Shown here: positions 1 through 9,156 of the stretch, piece by piece | Layout of the letters: every line of letters begins with the position of its first letter | Numbering within the stretch: the stretch's first letter is position 1 | Notes under the pieces: generated by a model | Database searches by the model: none | What the model was told of the DNA's origin: nothing | The model's input: only the letters and a program-made list of their open reading frames with translations | Origin: JALONO01 sp038209965 | GTDB taxonomy: Bacteria > Bacteroidota > Bacteroidia > Cytophagales > Thermoflexibacteraceae | Length of the DNA: 39,515 nt | Assembly (NCBI GenBank): GCA_038209965.1 | Contig: JBBQXF010000037.1 | Span: forward strand, 1-39,515 | Reading direction: 5' to 3' | Program-made: the position numbers and the translations under genes

Positions 1-252
1 GGGGTGCGCTCCCCGGTGGTGGCGCATATCGATCAGCCCTGCCGCCTGTTCTATGCCCCGGAACGCGGCTTCACAAACGGCCTTGGGCGGCCCGGCCAAG
101 GTCATGACGGTACGGTTGGCATCCGGGCCGGGATCTACCTCGATCAGGGCCACCCCGGGCACCGCCGCCATTGCCGCCGCAATTTTTCGGATAATGACAT
201 TGTCGCGACCTTCCGAAAAATTCGGTACACATTCAATCAAAATTGGCAGCAT
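1..252 (-). CDS. ftcD: Glutamate formimidoyltransferase, N-terminal part (cut by window edge)
   Basis: The reading frame is open from an ATG at 252 to the window edge and gives 84 residues. It begins with ML-PILIECVPNFSEGRD, the hallmark N-terminus of glutamate formimidoyltransferase (FtcD), and continues with the family's VDPGPDANRTVMT block. The enzyme transfers the formimidoyl group of N-formimidoyl-glutamate to tetrahydrofolate in histidine degradation. The C-terminal part lies outside the window, so it is unknown whether a cyclodeaminase domain is fused. The gene lies 84 bp downstream of the histidine kinase on the same strand and could be co-transcribed with it. No other histidine-utilisation gene is visible here. 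Confidence 0.85.
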   Translation of the reverse strand, partial: MLPILIECVPNFSEGRDNVIIRKIAAAMAAVPGVALIEVDPGPDANRTVMTLAGPPKAVCEAAFRGIEQAAGLIDMRHHRGAHP

Positions 253-336
253 CGTAAAAGACAGTGGGGTAGTAGAAATTTATTTTATGACTAAACGGTA
301 AATACGGGCGAAGCAAAGTGGTATTATCCGTGCGTA

Positions 337-2568
337 TCAGACCGGCAAAATGGCTTTTACCCGCGTACCCCGACCGGGGGCGGTGTCAATTTCCAAATGG
401 CCATTGAGCAGGCGGGCGCGCTGGGTGAGGTTGGCCAAGCCATTGCCCCGGCTAATTTTTTCGGGGTCAAAGCCCTTTCCATTGTCTTCCACGATGAGTT
501 GCAACTGGTTGCCCAAGGCAGACAGTTCCAGCATCAGGTAACGGGCTTGGCTATATTTGCAAGCGTTGTTCATGGCTTCTTGGGCAATGCGGAAAACGGC
601 AATTTCTACTGGATCGGGGAAACGGCGGCCCGCAATGTCGATGAACGCATCTACGTCCAACTCGCTGCTGTTTTCAATGCTCTTGCACAAGTTGCCCAGG
701 GCCTCTTCCAAACCAAAATCGCTTAATATGCTGGGCATCAGGTTATAGGATATCCGGCGGACTTCCTGTCGGGCATTGTTCACCAAACTGACGGCTTCGC
801 CAAATGCTTGGTTTCGGGGTTGATCGTGGTCGTCGCGACTGTTTTTGAGGAAATCGACTTTCATTTGCATGGCCGTCAGGATCTGGCCCACCCCGTCGTG
901 GAGTTCCATCGATACCCGCTTGCGTTCTTCTTCTTGGCCTTGGACAATGGCCAGCGACTGCATCCGTTCCTGCTCGCGTTCAGTGACGCGCAGTTGCTCC
1001 TCGACCAGCCGTTTTTCGGTGATGTCATCGGCGGTGAACAGCACGCCCTGGATGCTGCCGCCCTTGGCCCGCAAGGGTACTATACTGGTTTCCAAAAAAA
1101 AGGTTTGGCCGGTGCGAGTGGTAATGGTCTCGCTGAGGCGGGTGAGGGCCACATCTTCGTCAATGACCTGCTGGGCACTCTCCTCCAGTTTGCGCAAATA
1201 GTTGCGCGCCATGGGCAGGCTGTTGAGCAGTTTACCGGTGAAAAAATCCTTGTTGTTTTCACCCATAGCTTGGGCAAAATTGTCATTGCAACCAAAAATT
1301 TCCATCTTTAACCCAATCAAAATCACCCAGCCGGGAATGTTGCCAAAGATCAAGTTAAGCGTTTGGGCCAGTTCATTGGCCTGCTTTTCATAGTTGCTGT
1401 CATTGATCTTTTCGGTATTAAAAATGAGCACATCGGGCACCATGCTCGCGCTGTCACTCACTACCCGAAACGTGGCATCGATGATCACGGGCTTTCCTTC
1501 GCGGTTTTTTTGCCGCAGGTCTCCTTTCCAATACTGGTGGAGCATCAGGTTTTCGTAAAATCTGTCAAAGGTCAGGCCGTCGCCGTAGGAAGTCGGGATC
1601 ACATCGTTGAGCCGCCGGCCCAAGGCTTCTTCGGCGGTGGGCCCATACAAATCCTCGGCCCCTTTGTTCCACAACACGATTTCGGTACTGAACGCATTGA
1701 TCGCCAGAATGGCCTCCCGGGTGCCATTGAGCAGGTTTTGGGCCCGCCGCAGCTCGGTTTCAGCCTCAAAATTGCCCTCTTTGACCTCCATTTGCCGTAC
1801 CGTGCCCATAAAACGCTGGCTGGGCTCTTGGCCTTGGGGCGGGGCCACGTAGCGGGCCTCGATCTTGAGGCGGCACACCTGCTGGGTATAGGGTTGGATG
1901 ATCCGGTAATCGAGGCTCAAATGGGCCTGATTGGCAATGGCCAAATCAATCTTGCGGAACACGTTCGCGGCATCGTCAGGGTGGATACACTCAAAAAACA
2001 GCTTGCTGCTGGGGATTTTACTGTTGGGGGGCAGGCCGAAGATGCGGAACGTTTCATCCGACCAAATGAGGCGGCCATTGGTGAAATCCATGTCGATGCT
2101 GCCCACTTTGGCCGCAGCTTGGGTTTCGCGCAGCACCTCTTCGCACTGCACCAAATGGCGGACGGCCCGCACCCGGTCGCTCACGTCGGTGTAATAGGCG
2201 GCCAAATAACGTTTGCCCGCCACTTGGCAGTAGCCCGATTTAAGGTTGACATAAAGCGACTGGCCCGATTGGTGGCGCAGCGAAAGGTCGAAGGCCGCCG
2301 CTTTGGGCAACGCCCCAGCTAGGGCCACTGGTTTGGTCAGGGCCAGTCGGTGAATTACGTCGGGATTATTGATCAGGTCGGCTTGCGCGTAGCCGGTGAG
2401 GCGGCAAAACTCCGGGTTCACGTACACAAACCGGAAGGGTTGGCCCAATTCGCTCAGCACCACCCCCAGCGGCAAATCGTCAAAAGCGGCCAGCTCGGGC
2501 CGGCCCGGTGGTTCGCCAGCCACAACGGCCACGAAATTGCTGTTCTCTATGACGTTCGATTCGGCCAT
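337..2568 (-). CDS. Orphan multi-PAS sensor histidine kinase (HisKA_3/NarL-partner type)
   Basis: The protein has 743 residues and no obvious membrane segment or signal peptide, so it is probably a cytoplasmic sensor. About four PAS-like modules fill the first 530 residues; the first contains FVYVNPEFCRLTGY and the second has a PAS_3-like WSDETFRIFGL block. The dimerisation segment carries MELHDGVGQ with the phospho-acceptor His near residue 557. The ATPase domain follows, with the N box at NNACKY (about 668) and the DNGKGF and GNGLANLTQRA glycine boxes. This arrangement is typical of DesK/NarX-type kinases, whose partners are LuxR-family regulators. No response regulator is encoded nearby. 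The frame continues upstream to a TTG at 2586, but the ATG at 2568 is the better start. The signal sensed is unknown. Confidence 0.88.
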   Translation of the reverse strand: MAESNVIENSNFVAVVAGEPPGRPELAAFDDLPLGVVLSELGQPFRFVYVNPEFCRLTGYAQADLINNPDVIHRLALTKPVALAGALPKAAAFDLSLRHQSGQSLYVNLKSGYCQVAGKRYLAAYYTDVSDRVRAVRHLVQCEEVLRETQAAAKVGSIDMDFTNGRLIWSDETFRIFGLPPNSKIPSSKLFFECIHPDDAANVFRKIDLAIANQAHLSLDYRIIQPYTQQVCRLKIEARYVAPPQGQEPSQRFMGTVRQMEVKEGNFEAETELRRAQNLLNGTREAILAINAFSTEIVLWNKGAEDLYGPTAEEALGRRLNDVIPTSYGDGLTFDRFYENLMLHQYWKGDLRQKNREGKPVIIDATFRVVSDSASMVPDVLIFNTEKINDSNYEKQANELAQTLNLIFGNIPGWVILIGLKMEIFGCNDNFAQAMGENNKDFFTGKLLNSLPMARNYLRKLEESAQQVIDEDVALTRLSETITTRTGQTFFLETSIVPLRAKGGSIQGVLFTADDITEKRLVEEQLRVTEREQERMQSLAIVQGQEEERKRVSMELHDGVGQILTAMQMKVDFLKNSRDDHDQPRNQAFGEAVSLVNNARQEVRRISYNLMPSILSDFGLEEALGNLCKSIENSSELDVDAFIDIAGRRFPDPVEIAVFRIAQEAMNNACKYSQARYLMLELSALGNQLQLIVEDNGKGFDPEKISRGNGLANLTQRARLLNGHLEIDTAPGRGTRVKAILPV

Positions 2569-2637
2569 TGGGTATTGGTTTGGCAAATTGGCAAATCAAA
2601 GATAGCGAATTTTAGTTCAGCAGGGTGACTGTCCCCC

Positions 2638-3738
2638 TCAAATCACCAGTCCGTCCAACAATTGCACGTAAAATTCAATGCCTTGCCGGATTTCGCTCAG
2701 GTAAATGTACTCATCGGCGGTATGCGACCGGGCTGAATCGCCCGGGCCAATCTTGATCGAGGTAAACGGCATCAGCGCTTGGTCGGAAGTGGTGGGCGAC
2801 GCATAGCAGGTGCGCCCCAGCGCTTGGCCGCGCAGCACAATCGGGTGCAAGGATGGAATGCTGGACGCGTTGAGCCGGAACGAGCGTTCCCTGACCTCGC
2901 AACTGACGTGTTGGCGGATGATGTCCAGCACTTCGGCGTTCCGGTACACATCGGTGGTGCGGATATCGACCGCAAAAGTGCAGGTGTCGGGCACTACGTT
3001 GTGCTGCGATCCAGCATTGATAACGGTCACTGTCATTTTGACCGGGCCCAGCATGTCCGATACCTCGGGGAATTGGTAGTGGCGGAACCACTCAATATCG
3101 GCCAAGGCTTTGTAAATGGCGTTTTCCCCTTCATTGCGGGCGGCGTGGCCAGCGCGGCCCTGGGCGGTGCAGTCGATCACCATAAGGCCCTTTTCCGCCA
3201 CGGCCAGTTGGGTCTGGGTCGGTTCGCCCACAATGGCCAGCTCGATCCGGCCCAGATCGGCCAGGATAGACTCCACTCCCCCCGGCCCGCTGATTTCTTC
3301 TTCAGCCGTAGCGGCCAGCACCAAGTTAAAGGCCAAAGCGGTGGCAGCTTGTTGAGCCAGTTCGTTATAGTGGATAAAAGTGGCGATGAGCGACACCAAA
3401 CACCCGCCGGCATCGTTGCTACCAAGGCCAAAAAGCTGATCGCCCACCACCGTGGCCGCGAATGGATCGCGAGTATAACCTTGGTTGGGGCGCACGGTGT
3501 CATGGTGCGAGTTGAGCAGCAGCACCGGTTTGGCCGGGTCGAAGTGGGCACTGAAAGCCCAGACATTATTGCCCTTGCGGTGAATCTGGATATGTTTGGT
3601 TTTTAGATAGTTACCGATCAGATCGGCGGTCTTGTCCTCTTCCCGGCTGAACGAAGGAGTTTGGATCAGGCTTTTTAAGAGGGCAATCGCCTCGGCGGTA
3701 AGTGTTTCCAGACCAGTTTGCGTGGCAGTGTCAACCAT
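2638..3738 (-). CDS. argE: M20-family deacylase, probable acetylornithine/acylcitrulline deacetylase
   Basis: This 366-residue protein fits a single M20 metallopeptidase. The metal site is visible as SHHDT (His78, catalytic Asp80), the bridging Asp109 in GLGSNDAGG, and the acid pair Glu146/Glu147 in TAEEE. Family knowledge places such proteins at the deacylation step of arginine synthesis (ArgE). In some Bacteroidota the substrate is N-acetyl- or N-succinyl-citrulline rather than acetylornithine, and the sequence cannot decide this. No other arg gene is in the window. The kinase starts 69 bp downstream on the same strand. DapE or a dipeptidase is possible, but the short length and the GLGSNDAGG context favour ArgE. 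Confidence 0.78.
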   Translation of the reverse strand: MVDTATQTGLETLTAEAIALLKSLIQTPSFSREEDKTADLIGNYLKTKHIQIHRKGNNVWAFSAHFDPAKPVLLLNSHHDTVRPNQGYTRDPFAATVVGDQLFGLGSNDAGGCLVSLIATFIHYNELAQQAATALAFNLVLAATAEEEISGPGGVESILADLGRIELAIVGEPTQTQLAVAEKGLMVIDCTAQGRAGHAARNEGENAIYKALADIEWFRHYQFPEVSDMLGPVKMTVTVINAGSQHNVVPDTCTFAVDIRTTDVYRNAEVLDIIRQHVSCEVRERSFRLNASSIPSLHPIVLRGQALGRTCYASPTTSDQALMPFTSIKIGPGDSARSHTADEYIYLSEIRQGIEFYVQLLDGLVI

Positions 3739-4202
3739 AAATCAGCTTTTTACCGCAAGTTACGCTAGGATTGGTAACATTGCATTCCTGACGCAGCGAT
3801 TGCCGAACGGCGCACCATTTGCTATCCCAAAAAAATCACCGCCAATTGGTAATTCAACAAACCCGGTTCCCTTGTAACTATGGGCGTTTTTTGTTGCGTA
3901 CACATGGTGCTCAACAAGAGTAACACTGTTTTTTTCATGGCTCAATTGCGGTTAAGATCAATGGACGGTGTGGGTAAGCGATCATCCTGTTTCGCTTTGC
4001 CGTAGGGTGCGCGTCTGCGGACTGCGCACCACGACCGCCGAAAGTCACAGACTTTCGCTTATTTCTTGTGCAAAGTCGCAGATTTTGCACAACGAGGGCG
4101 GCAGACTGAGCGTCACGACGGCTACCGAAAGTCGCAGACTTTGCCCAGCAAATAACTCGCCCCAATGGCGTCCAGCGGCGGCGATGGCTTGGCAGGAGCC
4201 TA
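3739..4202. other. Gene-free gap containing a hairpin array
   Basis: I see no convincing gene in these 464 bp. The short open frames on either strand have no recognisable composition or start context. The argE side (3739-3960) is A/T-richer and should hold its promoter, but no clear -33/-7 pair stands out. The other half is filled by four hairpins described separately. A read-through transcript of the DJ-1-like gene would carry them. Confidence 0.6.
4006..4142. repeat. Four clustered hairpins sharing an AAAGTC-nCA-GACTTT-like core
   Basis: Four inverted repeats follow each other: 4006-4030 (GGTGCGC arms, inner GTC/GAC, one bulged T), 4039-4057 (8-bp arms around ACA), 4066-4092 (12-bp arms with one G-T pair, loop GCA) and 4128-4142 (6-bp arms AAAGTC/GACTTT, loop GCA). 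The last three share an RCA loop flanked by GTC and GA[C/T]. The segments near 4029-4058 and 4113-4144 are also imperfect direct repeats (CACGAC then GAAAGTC). Changes on both sides of the stems keep pairing intact. This resembles REP/BIME-type intergenic palindromes, but could be an operator array. Confidence 0.7.
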
Positions 4203-4748
4203 CTATTCGCCCAAGCACTTGAACACTTCGCGGTAAAATTCGGGGTGGGATTGCCACGTTTGGGCGGTCACGATCAGCCCATCGCGCACGGCCTGCGCCG
4301 ATGACCAAGTGCCCCCGGCCATTTCCACTTCGGAGCGCACGTGCTCATAACACGTGAAACAGCGATCTTGGGCCAGCCCGGCCGTGACCAAAATCTGGAT
4401 GCCGTGGCAAATGGCAAACACCCACTGCCCGTTGCGGTGGAAGGTGCGTACCAGTTCCAGCAAGGTTTGGTTGTTGCGCAGGTATTCCGGGGCCCGCCCA
4501 CCCAAGAGCAGGATCGCGGTGTAGTCGGCGGGGGCCACCTCGGCAAAAGTCAGGTGTGACTCGGCGGCGTAGCCCGGCCGCTCCACGTAGGTGTCCCAGC
4601 CCGGCTCAAAATCATGGATGACCAAATTCAACCTGCGCTTGGATGGGGCAGCAATCACGGGTTCATGGCCGGCTTCCAGCATCCGGTGGTAGGCATAGAG
4701 GGTTTCGTAGCTTTCGCCACCGTCACCTGTCACGATCAAAATTTTCAT
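4203..4748 (-). CDS. DJ-1/PfpI-family protein
   Basis: This 181-residue protein has the class I glutamine-amidotransferase-like fold of the DJ-1/PfpI family. Visible signatures are the N-terminal strand MKILIVTGDGGESYE with a family glutamate (Glu15), the GGRAPEYLR segment typical of PfpI relatives, and the nucleophile elbow AICHG with Cys114. Family members act as glyoxalases/deglycases, chaperones or peptidases, and the exact activity cannot be read here. The frame extends upstream to 4865, but that part overlaps the neighbouring protease. The ATG at 4748 gives the canonical N-terminus and starts 17 bp after the protease stop, so the two genes may be co-transcribed. Confidence 0.85.
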   Translation of the reverse strand: MKILIVTGDGGESYETLYAYHRMLEAGHEPVIAAPSKRRLNLVIHDFEPGWDTYVERPGYAAESHLTFAEVAPADYTAILLLGGRAPEYLRNNQTLLELVRTFHRNGQWVFAICHGIQILVTAGLAQDRCFTCYEHVRSEVEMAGGTWSSAQAVRDGLIVTAQTWQSHPEFYREVFKCLGE

Positions 4749-4765
4749 GTGTATTGGGCTTGGGG

Positions 4766-7700
4766 TTATTGAGTGATCATTATTTTTTTGATGACAATTT
4801 GATTCTTTTCCACCAATTGCAGCACGTACATGCCCGCCGCCAAGTGGGTGGGCGTGAGTTCCCATTGGAGCGACTCGGTGCGCTTGTCAACTTTCCAGCG
4901 GCCCACTTCGGCCCCCCGCAAGTCAAAAAGCACCAGTTGCAACTCGCCAAAATGGGCACTCGCATACTCGGCAGTGAACCGGCCCGTGGAAGGATTGGGG
5001 TACAATTTGAGGCCATACTCTACGGGGCGGGCCTGTTCGGTGGAAGTCAGCACGATAACATCGGAAGTGAGGTCGCACAGGCCCACCCGTACGCGCACGG
5101 CGTAATTGCCCGCTTCGGAGGCGTTATAGGTCTGGCCAACCGCCCCGGCAATGGGCTGGCCGTTGCGGAGCCATTGGTTGCCGGTGGCAATGCTGGAAGT
5201 GAACACCTGCCCCTGAATGGCCACACTGGGGCGTTGGCCGTCGCTCGTGGTCACGTTGAGCGGGGGTGAGAATGCGGAACAGCCCGTGGCATTGGTCGCC
5301 AAAATCCGGTACACTCCCGCTTCAATCACGGATAGCGTAGGGGTGACGGCCCCATTGATATTGGTGCCATTGCGCTGCCATTGCACGCCGGTGTTGGTGG
5401 GCACATTGGCCGTCATTGTCAAAAAAGTACCCGTGCAGATCACGCTGCCCCCGGTGGAGGTGGTGATGCCGGCCGTGGGGGCTTCGTCCCGGGTGCTGAG
5501 CACTCGCGCTCGGGGACTGGCACAGCCCGCCGCCCGGATGGTGAGGTTATAGAAATAGTAGTAAAAATTGGCAAAACTGGTTCCGCCAGTTGTGGCGGCG
5601 GTGTTGCCCGTGATCGATACCACACCGGGCAGGGCGACGGGGTAGGGATTTTGGGCGGCGGTCAGTTCGTTGTTCCGAAAAATGGTGGCCTCGTTGCGGA
5701 ACGCGATGGCCAAGTCATAGTCTCCGGGCCGGGGGAACAAGATGTTGAGGTTGTACACCGCGCCAGTGTCCAGCGCGTCGTTGGTAGTGGTGCCGGGGGC
5801 CGCCGGCGATCGGGTGGCCCGCACGTCGATCACCGTTTCCGAGATCTCCTCGCTGGTGCGGCGGTCGCGCAGGGTCAGCACCACTTGGCCGGGATGGCCA
5901 ATGTAGAGCCGGGCACTCTCCAGCACAAATGCGGTTTGGGCCGTGAACTGCACCGCTGGGCCAAACTGGCCGTAGCCGCCATTGGGGAATGCAGCTTTGG
6001 TGGTTGGCCCAAAACCGGTGCGGCGCAAGTCGTTCAGGGCCGCAAAATACGCTCCACTGGCGGGCCGGACCGGCGTCGTGATCCGCTCGCCCGCGCCCAG
6101 AAAGTTGCCGCCTGTGGCTGCATCATACCAATACAAAGTGCCTGCATTTCCCGAGCCAGCGAGAATGGCATTGCCGTCGGCCCCGCAGGTGACGGCTGTC
6201 AAATTGGTCGGGGCCGGGGTAACCCCGCTCGTGGTACGGGCAGCGGTGAGGAGGTTGTTGGCTGGGTTGCCGTCATCGGTGGCCGCCACGGTGGTTCTAA
6301 AGGTATAGGCCGTGGCGGGCAAAGCATTGAATTGACCCATTAAAACCACATTGGCGGTTTGAAAGGACGACAAGTTGCCCGCAAACGTCCCGGTTAGCGT
6401 AGCGAGGGTGGTCCCGGCGGCATTGGTCACCACGGTGGTGATGGTGGCGCTGCGCAATGGGGCCGCTCCCAAGTTGCGGAGGGCCACCGTGATGCCGGTC
6501 ACCCGGTTGCTCGCACAGAACCCCGGTTCGGGGTTGAGCAGGGCGGTTGCTTCCACATCCACCGCCGGGCGGGTCAACAACAGGCTGTAATCGCGGGTTT
6601 CGCCCTTGGGGTAGCTGCCGCAGGGCAAAATGCCAGCGGGATTGTTGGTTTCTTGCAGCACGAGCCGCAGCCGGGTGATCCGTCCCACGGGCAGGGCCAG
6701 CGGCACGCGCAGTTGGGTGGTAAAGGTCTCGGTGGCGGCGAACCCAGCCGAAGTGGCCACAATTTCGTCGGCATCTTCAAAGTCGCCATCGCCGTTCCAG
6801 TCGGCAAATATCCGCACTGCCTTGACAAAATTGCCCGCACAAGTCCCCAGACCAACGCTGAGGGGCAATACTTGGCCACTGGACACACTGGCCGAAAGGT
6901 TGGTGAAGTCGGAATAGGTGGCGCAGGCTGGCTCGGGCAGGTGGTTCAGCCCACTCAGGATCATGCGCTCGAGGCGCGAGTCGGCACTGGTGGTCGGGGC
7001 CGAAACGCAATACTCGCGCCCGCCCACGCCACTGGCCAACAAAGAGTAGGCTTGCCCGGTGGCATTGCCCTGCAAGGTTCCCTTGTGCGTCACTGTGATA
7101 GTGTAGCGGCGGCCTGCCACGGTGTTATCGATCCGGATCTGTTCCACATTGTCGCGGATATTGTCGCCCCGGGTGGCGGCAGCCGCAGGGTTTTCGGGGT
7201 TGAGCACCCACGGCAGGGTAGTTTGTGCCCCAGTGGCTACGCGCACATCCAGGTCATTGACCAGTCGCGGGGCGCGGTTGTTGAGGTTGGCGCGGGAAGC
7301 GGCCAGCGGGGTTCCGGCCGGATCGGTCCAGCAGATGGTCACGGTCAGCGGGCCATTGCCCGAAGCCACCACCTCAATGGTTTGGGTTTGGCCGTTGGCC
7401 AGCACTGCCTCGCGCAGAAGGTGGGTGCGGTCGCGGTTGGCGATCACACTGGCTGCTTTGGCCGCATCCAGCAGCCCCCAGCCATTTTGATAGTCGGGCC
7501 CAGGGGCCGGCCCCGCTTCATTGGTGGTGTGGATGGCCAAACCGCGCAAGGTCGCGGCCAACATAAAATTGTTGTTGTTGAGGCTGGCATAATATTCTTG
7601 GAGCAAAAACAGGGAACCGGAGGCGTTGGGTGCGGCCATTGAAGTACCGCTCAATATGCCATAACTCGCCCGGCTAGTGGAAGTCGAGGAAAACAGGCCC

Positions 7701-8833
7701 ACCCCATTGGCCACCAGATCGGGTTTGATCCGCCCGTCGTCGGTCGGCCCCCAACTGGTGAACGAGGCCAATTGCACCTCATTGGCTTGGTTATAGCCGG
7801 TGGAAATCGGATTGACCGCACCGACCACTAAGGTGTTTTTGGCATTGGCCTCAGAAGTTAAGATATCGTAGCCATCATTGTTGCTGATGCTGTCGGGCCG
7901 GGCCGAGGCCAGTTGAAACGAGAAGGAGTTGGTAAGGGCGCTGAACGTGCGCTGCCAGTAGGGCTGGCCCACAACGGGGCCCACTTGGTTGCGGAAATTT
8001 CCGGCTGATTTTACCGGCAAGAAAAAGGGGGCACTGTAAACAATCCGATCCCATTCACGGCAGTCGTCGTCATAGAACCCAAACCGCCAATCTTCGCGCC
8101 CACTGATCCGGGTATCGCCATACCACTCCCAGCGTGGGTTATCGGCAGCCCCGGTGCGGTCGCTGTTGAACCGCCACCCCGCAATGGTGCCATACGAGTG
8201 GTTGGAAAGCAACAGTCCTTCGGCCGCCCCCGTTGCCATTTCGGCGTTGTCATTGGCTGAAGTCCAAGCCCGGAGGTTGGCGGCATTGGCCATGCCCCGC
8301 GCCGAGGGCACTAACCCCGACGCGACCATTGTCCCGCCCACGTGGGTGGCGTGCTCGCTGTCGGTCGCCCCACTTGCGGTGCCACTCGGATCCTCGATGC
8401 TCAATCGGCCAATAAACTCTTGGTGATCGGTCAGTGGCCGGCCTACTTCCCACATTCCCAGTCGGTTGCGCATAGGGGTACTGCCGCCGTTGAGGTTAAG
8501 GCCGAGCGTGCCGCCTTGCCAAAGCTGGTTGGTGTTGGTGGTAATGGCCGCCCGCACATTGCTCTCGGTGATCACATAGCGCGGCATCCCGTTGGCATCC
8601 AGGCCATCCAGCGCGATCAACTGGCCCTCCTTGGTTTTCTGGAACAAGGGCCAATTGTTTTGCTTGGCCATTTCGACCGCCCGGGCGTAGTTGCGGGCGT
8701 AGCGCTGGCCGCTTTCTTGGGCAATGCGCCCCAATTCTTGGCGATCGGTTTTGGGGCTTTGGGCCAGCGTGATTGATTGGGTGAACAAATATAGGGCTGC
8801 CCCAACGGCAACTGATCGATTGAGCTTTAACAT
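4766..8833 (-). CDS. Secreted subtilisin-family (S8) protease with GEVED, Ig-like and T9SS sorting domains
   Basis: The protein has 1,355 residues. A signal peptide covers about 1-25 (ending TLAQ). The peptidase spans about 120-465: His164 lies in EHATHVGGT, the oxyanion Asn279 in KSAGNF and Ser398 in GTSMAAP. A beta-rich P-like module follows at about 475-605, then a GEVED domain at about 609-735 (CVSAPTTSADSRLER, FADWNGDGDFEDADE), a CARDB-like module, Ig-like repeats (LYWYDAATGG; VQWQRNGT) and a C-terminal type A sorting domain (LYPNPSTGRF to VIKKIMITQ). The T9SS should export it and anchor it to the cell surface or release it. At the usual catalytic Asp position the sequence reads GMWEVG, that is Glu129. 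The frame runs upstream to 9085, but the ATG at 8833 gives the clean signal peptide. Confidence 0.92.
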   Translation of the reverse strand: MLKLNRSVAVGAALYLFTQSITLAQSPKTDRQELGRIAQESGQRYARNYARAVEMAKQNNWPLFQKTKEGQLIALDGLDANGMPRYVITESNVRAAITTNTNQLWQGGTLGLNLNGGSTPMRNRLGMWEVGRPLTDHQEFIGRLSIEDPSGTASGATDSEHATHVGGTMVASGLVPSARGMANAANLRAWTSANDNAEMATGAAEGLLLSNHSYGTIAGWRFNSDRTGAADNPRWEWYGDTRISGREDWRFGFYDDDCREWDRIVYSAPFFLPVKSAGNFRNQVGPVVGQPYWQRTFSALTNSFSFQLASARPDSISNNDGYDILTSEANAKNTLVVGAVNPISTGYNQANEVQLASFTSWGPTDDGRIKPDLVANGVGLFSSTSTSRASYGILSGTSMAAPNASGSLFLLQEYYASLNNNNFMLAATLRGLAIHTTNEAGPAPGPDYQNGWGLLDAAKAASVIANRDRTHLLREAVLANGQTQTIEVVASGNGPLTVTICWTDPAGTPLAASRANLNNRAPRLVNDLDVRVATGAQTTLPWVLNPENPAAAATRGDNIRDNVEQIRIDNTVAGRRYTITVTHKGTLQGNATGQAYSLLASGVGGREYCVSAPTTSADSRLERMILSGLNHLPEPACATYSDFTNLSASVSSGQVLPLSVGLGTCAGNFVKAVRIFADWNGDGDFEDADEIVATSAGFAATETFTTQLRVPLALPVGRITRLRLVLQETNNPAGILPCGSYPKGETRDYSLLLTRPAVDVEATALLNPEPGFCASNRVTGITVALRNLGAAPLRSATITTVVTNAAGTTLATLTGTFAGNLSSFQTANVVLMGQFNALPATAYTFRTTVAATDDGNPANNLLTAARTTSGVTPAPTNLTAVTCGADGNAILAGSGNAGTLYWYDAATGGNFLGAGERITTPVRPASGAYFAALNDLRRTGFGPTTKAAFPNGGYGQFGPAVQFTAQTAFVLESARLYIGHPGQVVLTLRDRRTSEEISETVIDVRATRSPAAPGTTTNDALDTGAVYNLNILFPRPGDYDLAIAFRNEATIFRNNELTAAQNPYPVALPGVVSITGNTAATTGGTSFANFYYYFYNLTIRAAGCASPRARVLSTRDEAPTAGITTSTGGSVICTGTFLTMTANVPTNTGVQWQRNGTNINGAVTPTLSVIEAGVYRILATNATGCSAFSPPLNVTTSDGQRPSVAIQGQVFTSSIATGNQWLRNGQPIAGAVGQTYNASEAGNYAVRVRVGLCDLTSDVIVLTSTEQARPVEYGLKLYPNPSTGRFTAEYASAHFGELQLVLFDLRGAEVGRWKVDKRTESLQWELTPTHLAAGMYVLQLVEKNQIVIKKIMITQ

Positions 8834-9156
8834 AGGAATATGGGCAAGAAGGAGTGTACTTCCCTTCGGTGCAACGAAAATAAATATTTTTGGCCAAATT
8901 CCCGCCCGGTTCGCCCGGCAATCTTGGTTTGCGAGGGGGGTGACCCGGTTACTTGTCCATCGGCCGGCCCCAGCTGGCGGCCATCTAGGAAAGCAATAGC
9001 ATTTTACGGGCTTGATTATTGACAAAATAGGCGAGATAATTGCGAAAAATTGGCCAAAAATTAAAGATAGGGGTTGGTTGTACAACTATATAAGAGGGGC
9101 ACTAGGCTGGGGATGATTTCAACAAAAGCAATGGTTTTTCTAAACTCAATGTATTT
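8834..9156. other. Divergent intergenic region between protease and helicase operon
   Basis: These 323 bp separate two divergent genes and must hold both promoters. No gene is apparent. The protease-proximal part is T/A-rich on the minus strand (about 8870-8890). The helicase side contains the best -7 match, TATTTTTG at 9152-9159, which overlaps the proposed TTG start. A matching -33 TTTG at correct spacing is not seen. I find no convincing terminator or riboswitch. Confidence 0.5.

Noticed and set aside
1363..2322. Long plus-strand frame (319 codons) opposite the histidine kinase
   Set aside because: It is an antisense shadow of a clear multi-domain gene, with no recognisable motif. The GC-biased third positions of the real gene keep it open.
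2779..3606. Plus-strand frame (275 codons) opposite argE
   Set aside because: It mirrors the catalytic region of the M20 enzyme and shows no domain of its own.
4006..4142. CRISPR array
   Set aside because: The units are palindromes of different length with irregular spacing and no equal-length unique spacers, and no cas gene is near.
3760..4165. Short minus-strand frames in the gap upstream of argE
   Set aside because: They overlap the hairpin array or lack any conserved-looking composition, signal or start context.
5381..7642. Two long plus-strand frames (320 and 329 codons) opposite the protease
   Set aside because: They are Gly-rich, low-information translations of the reverse of GEVED and Ig-like repeats, and the minus-strand frame is unambiguous.
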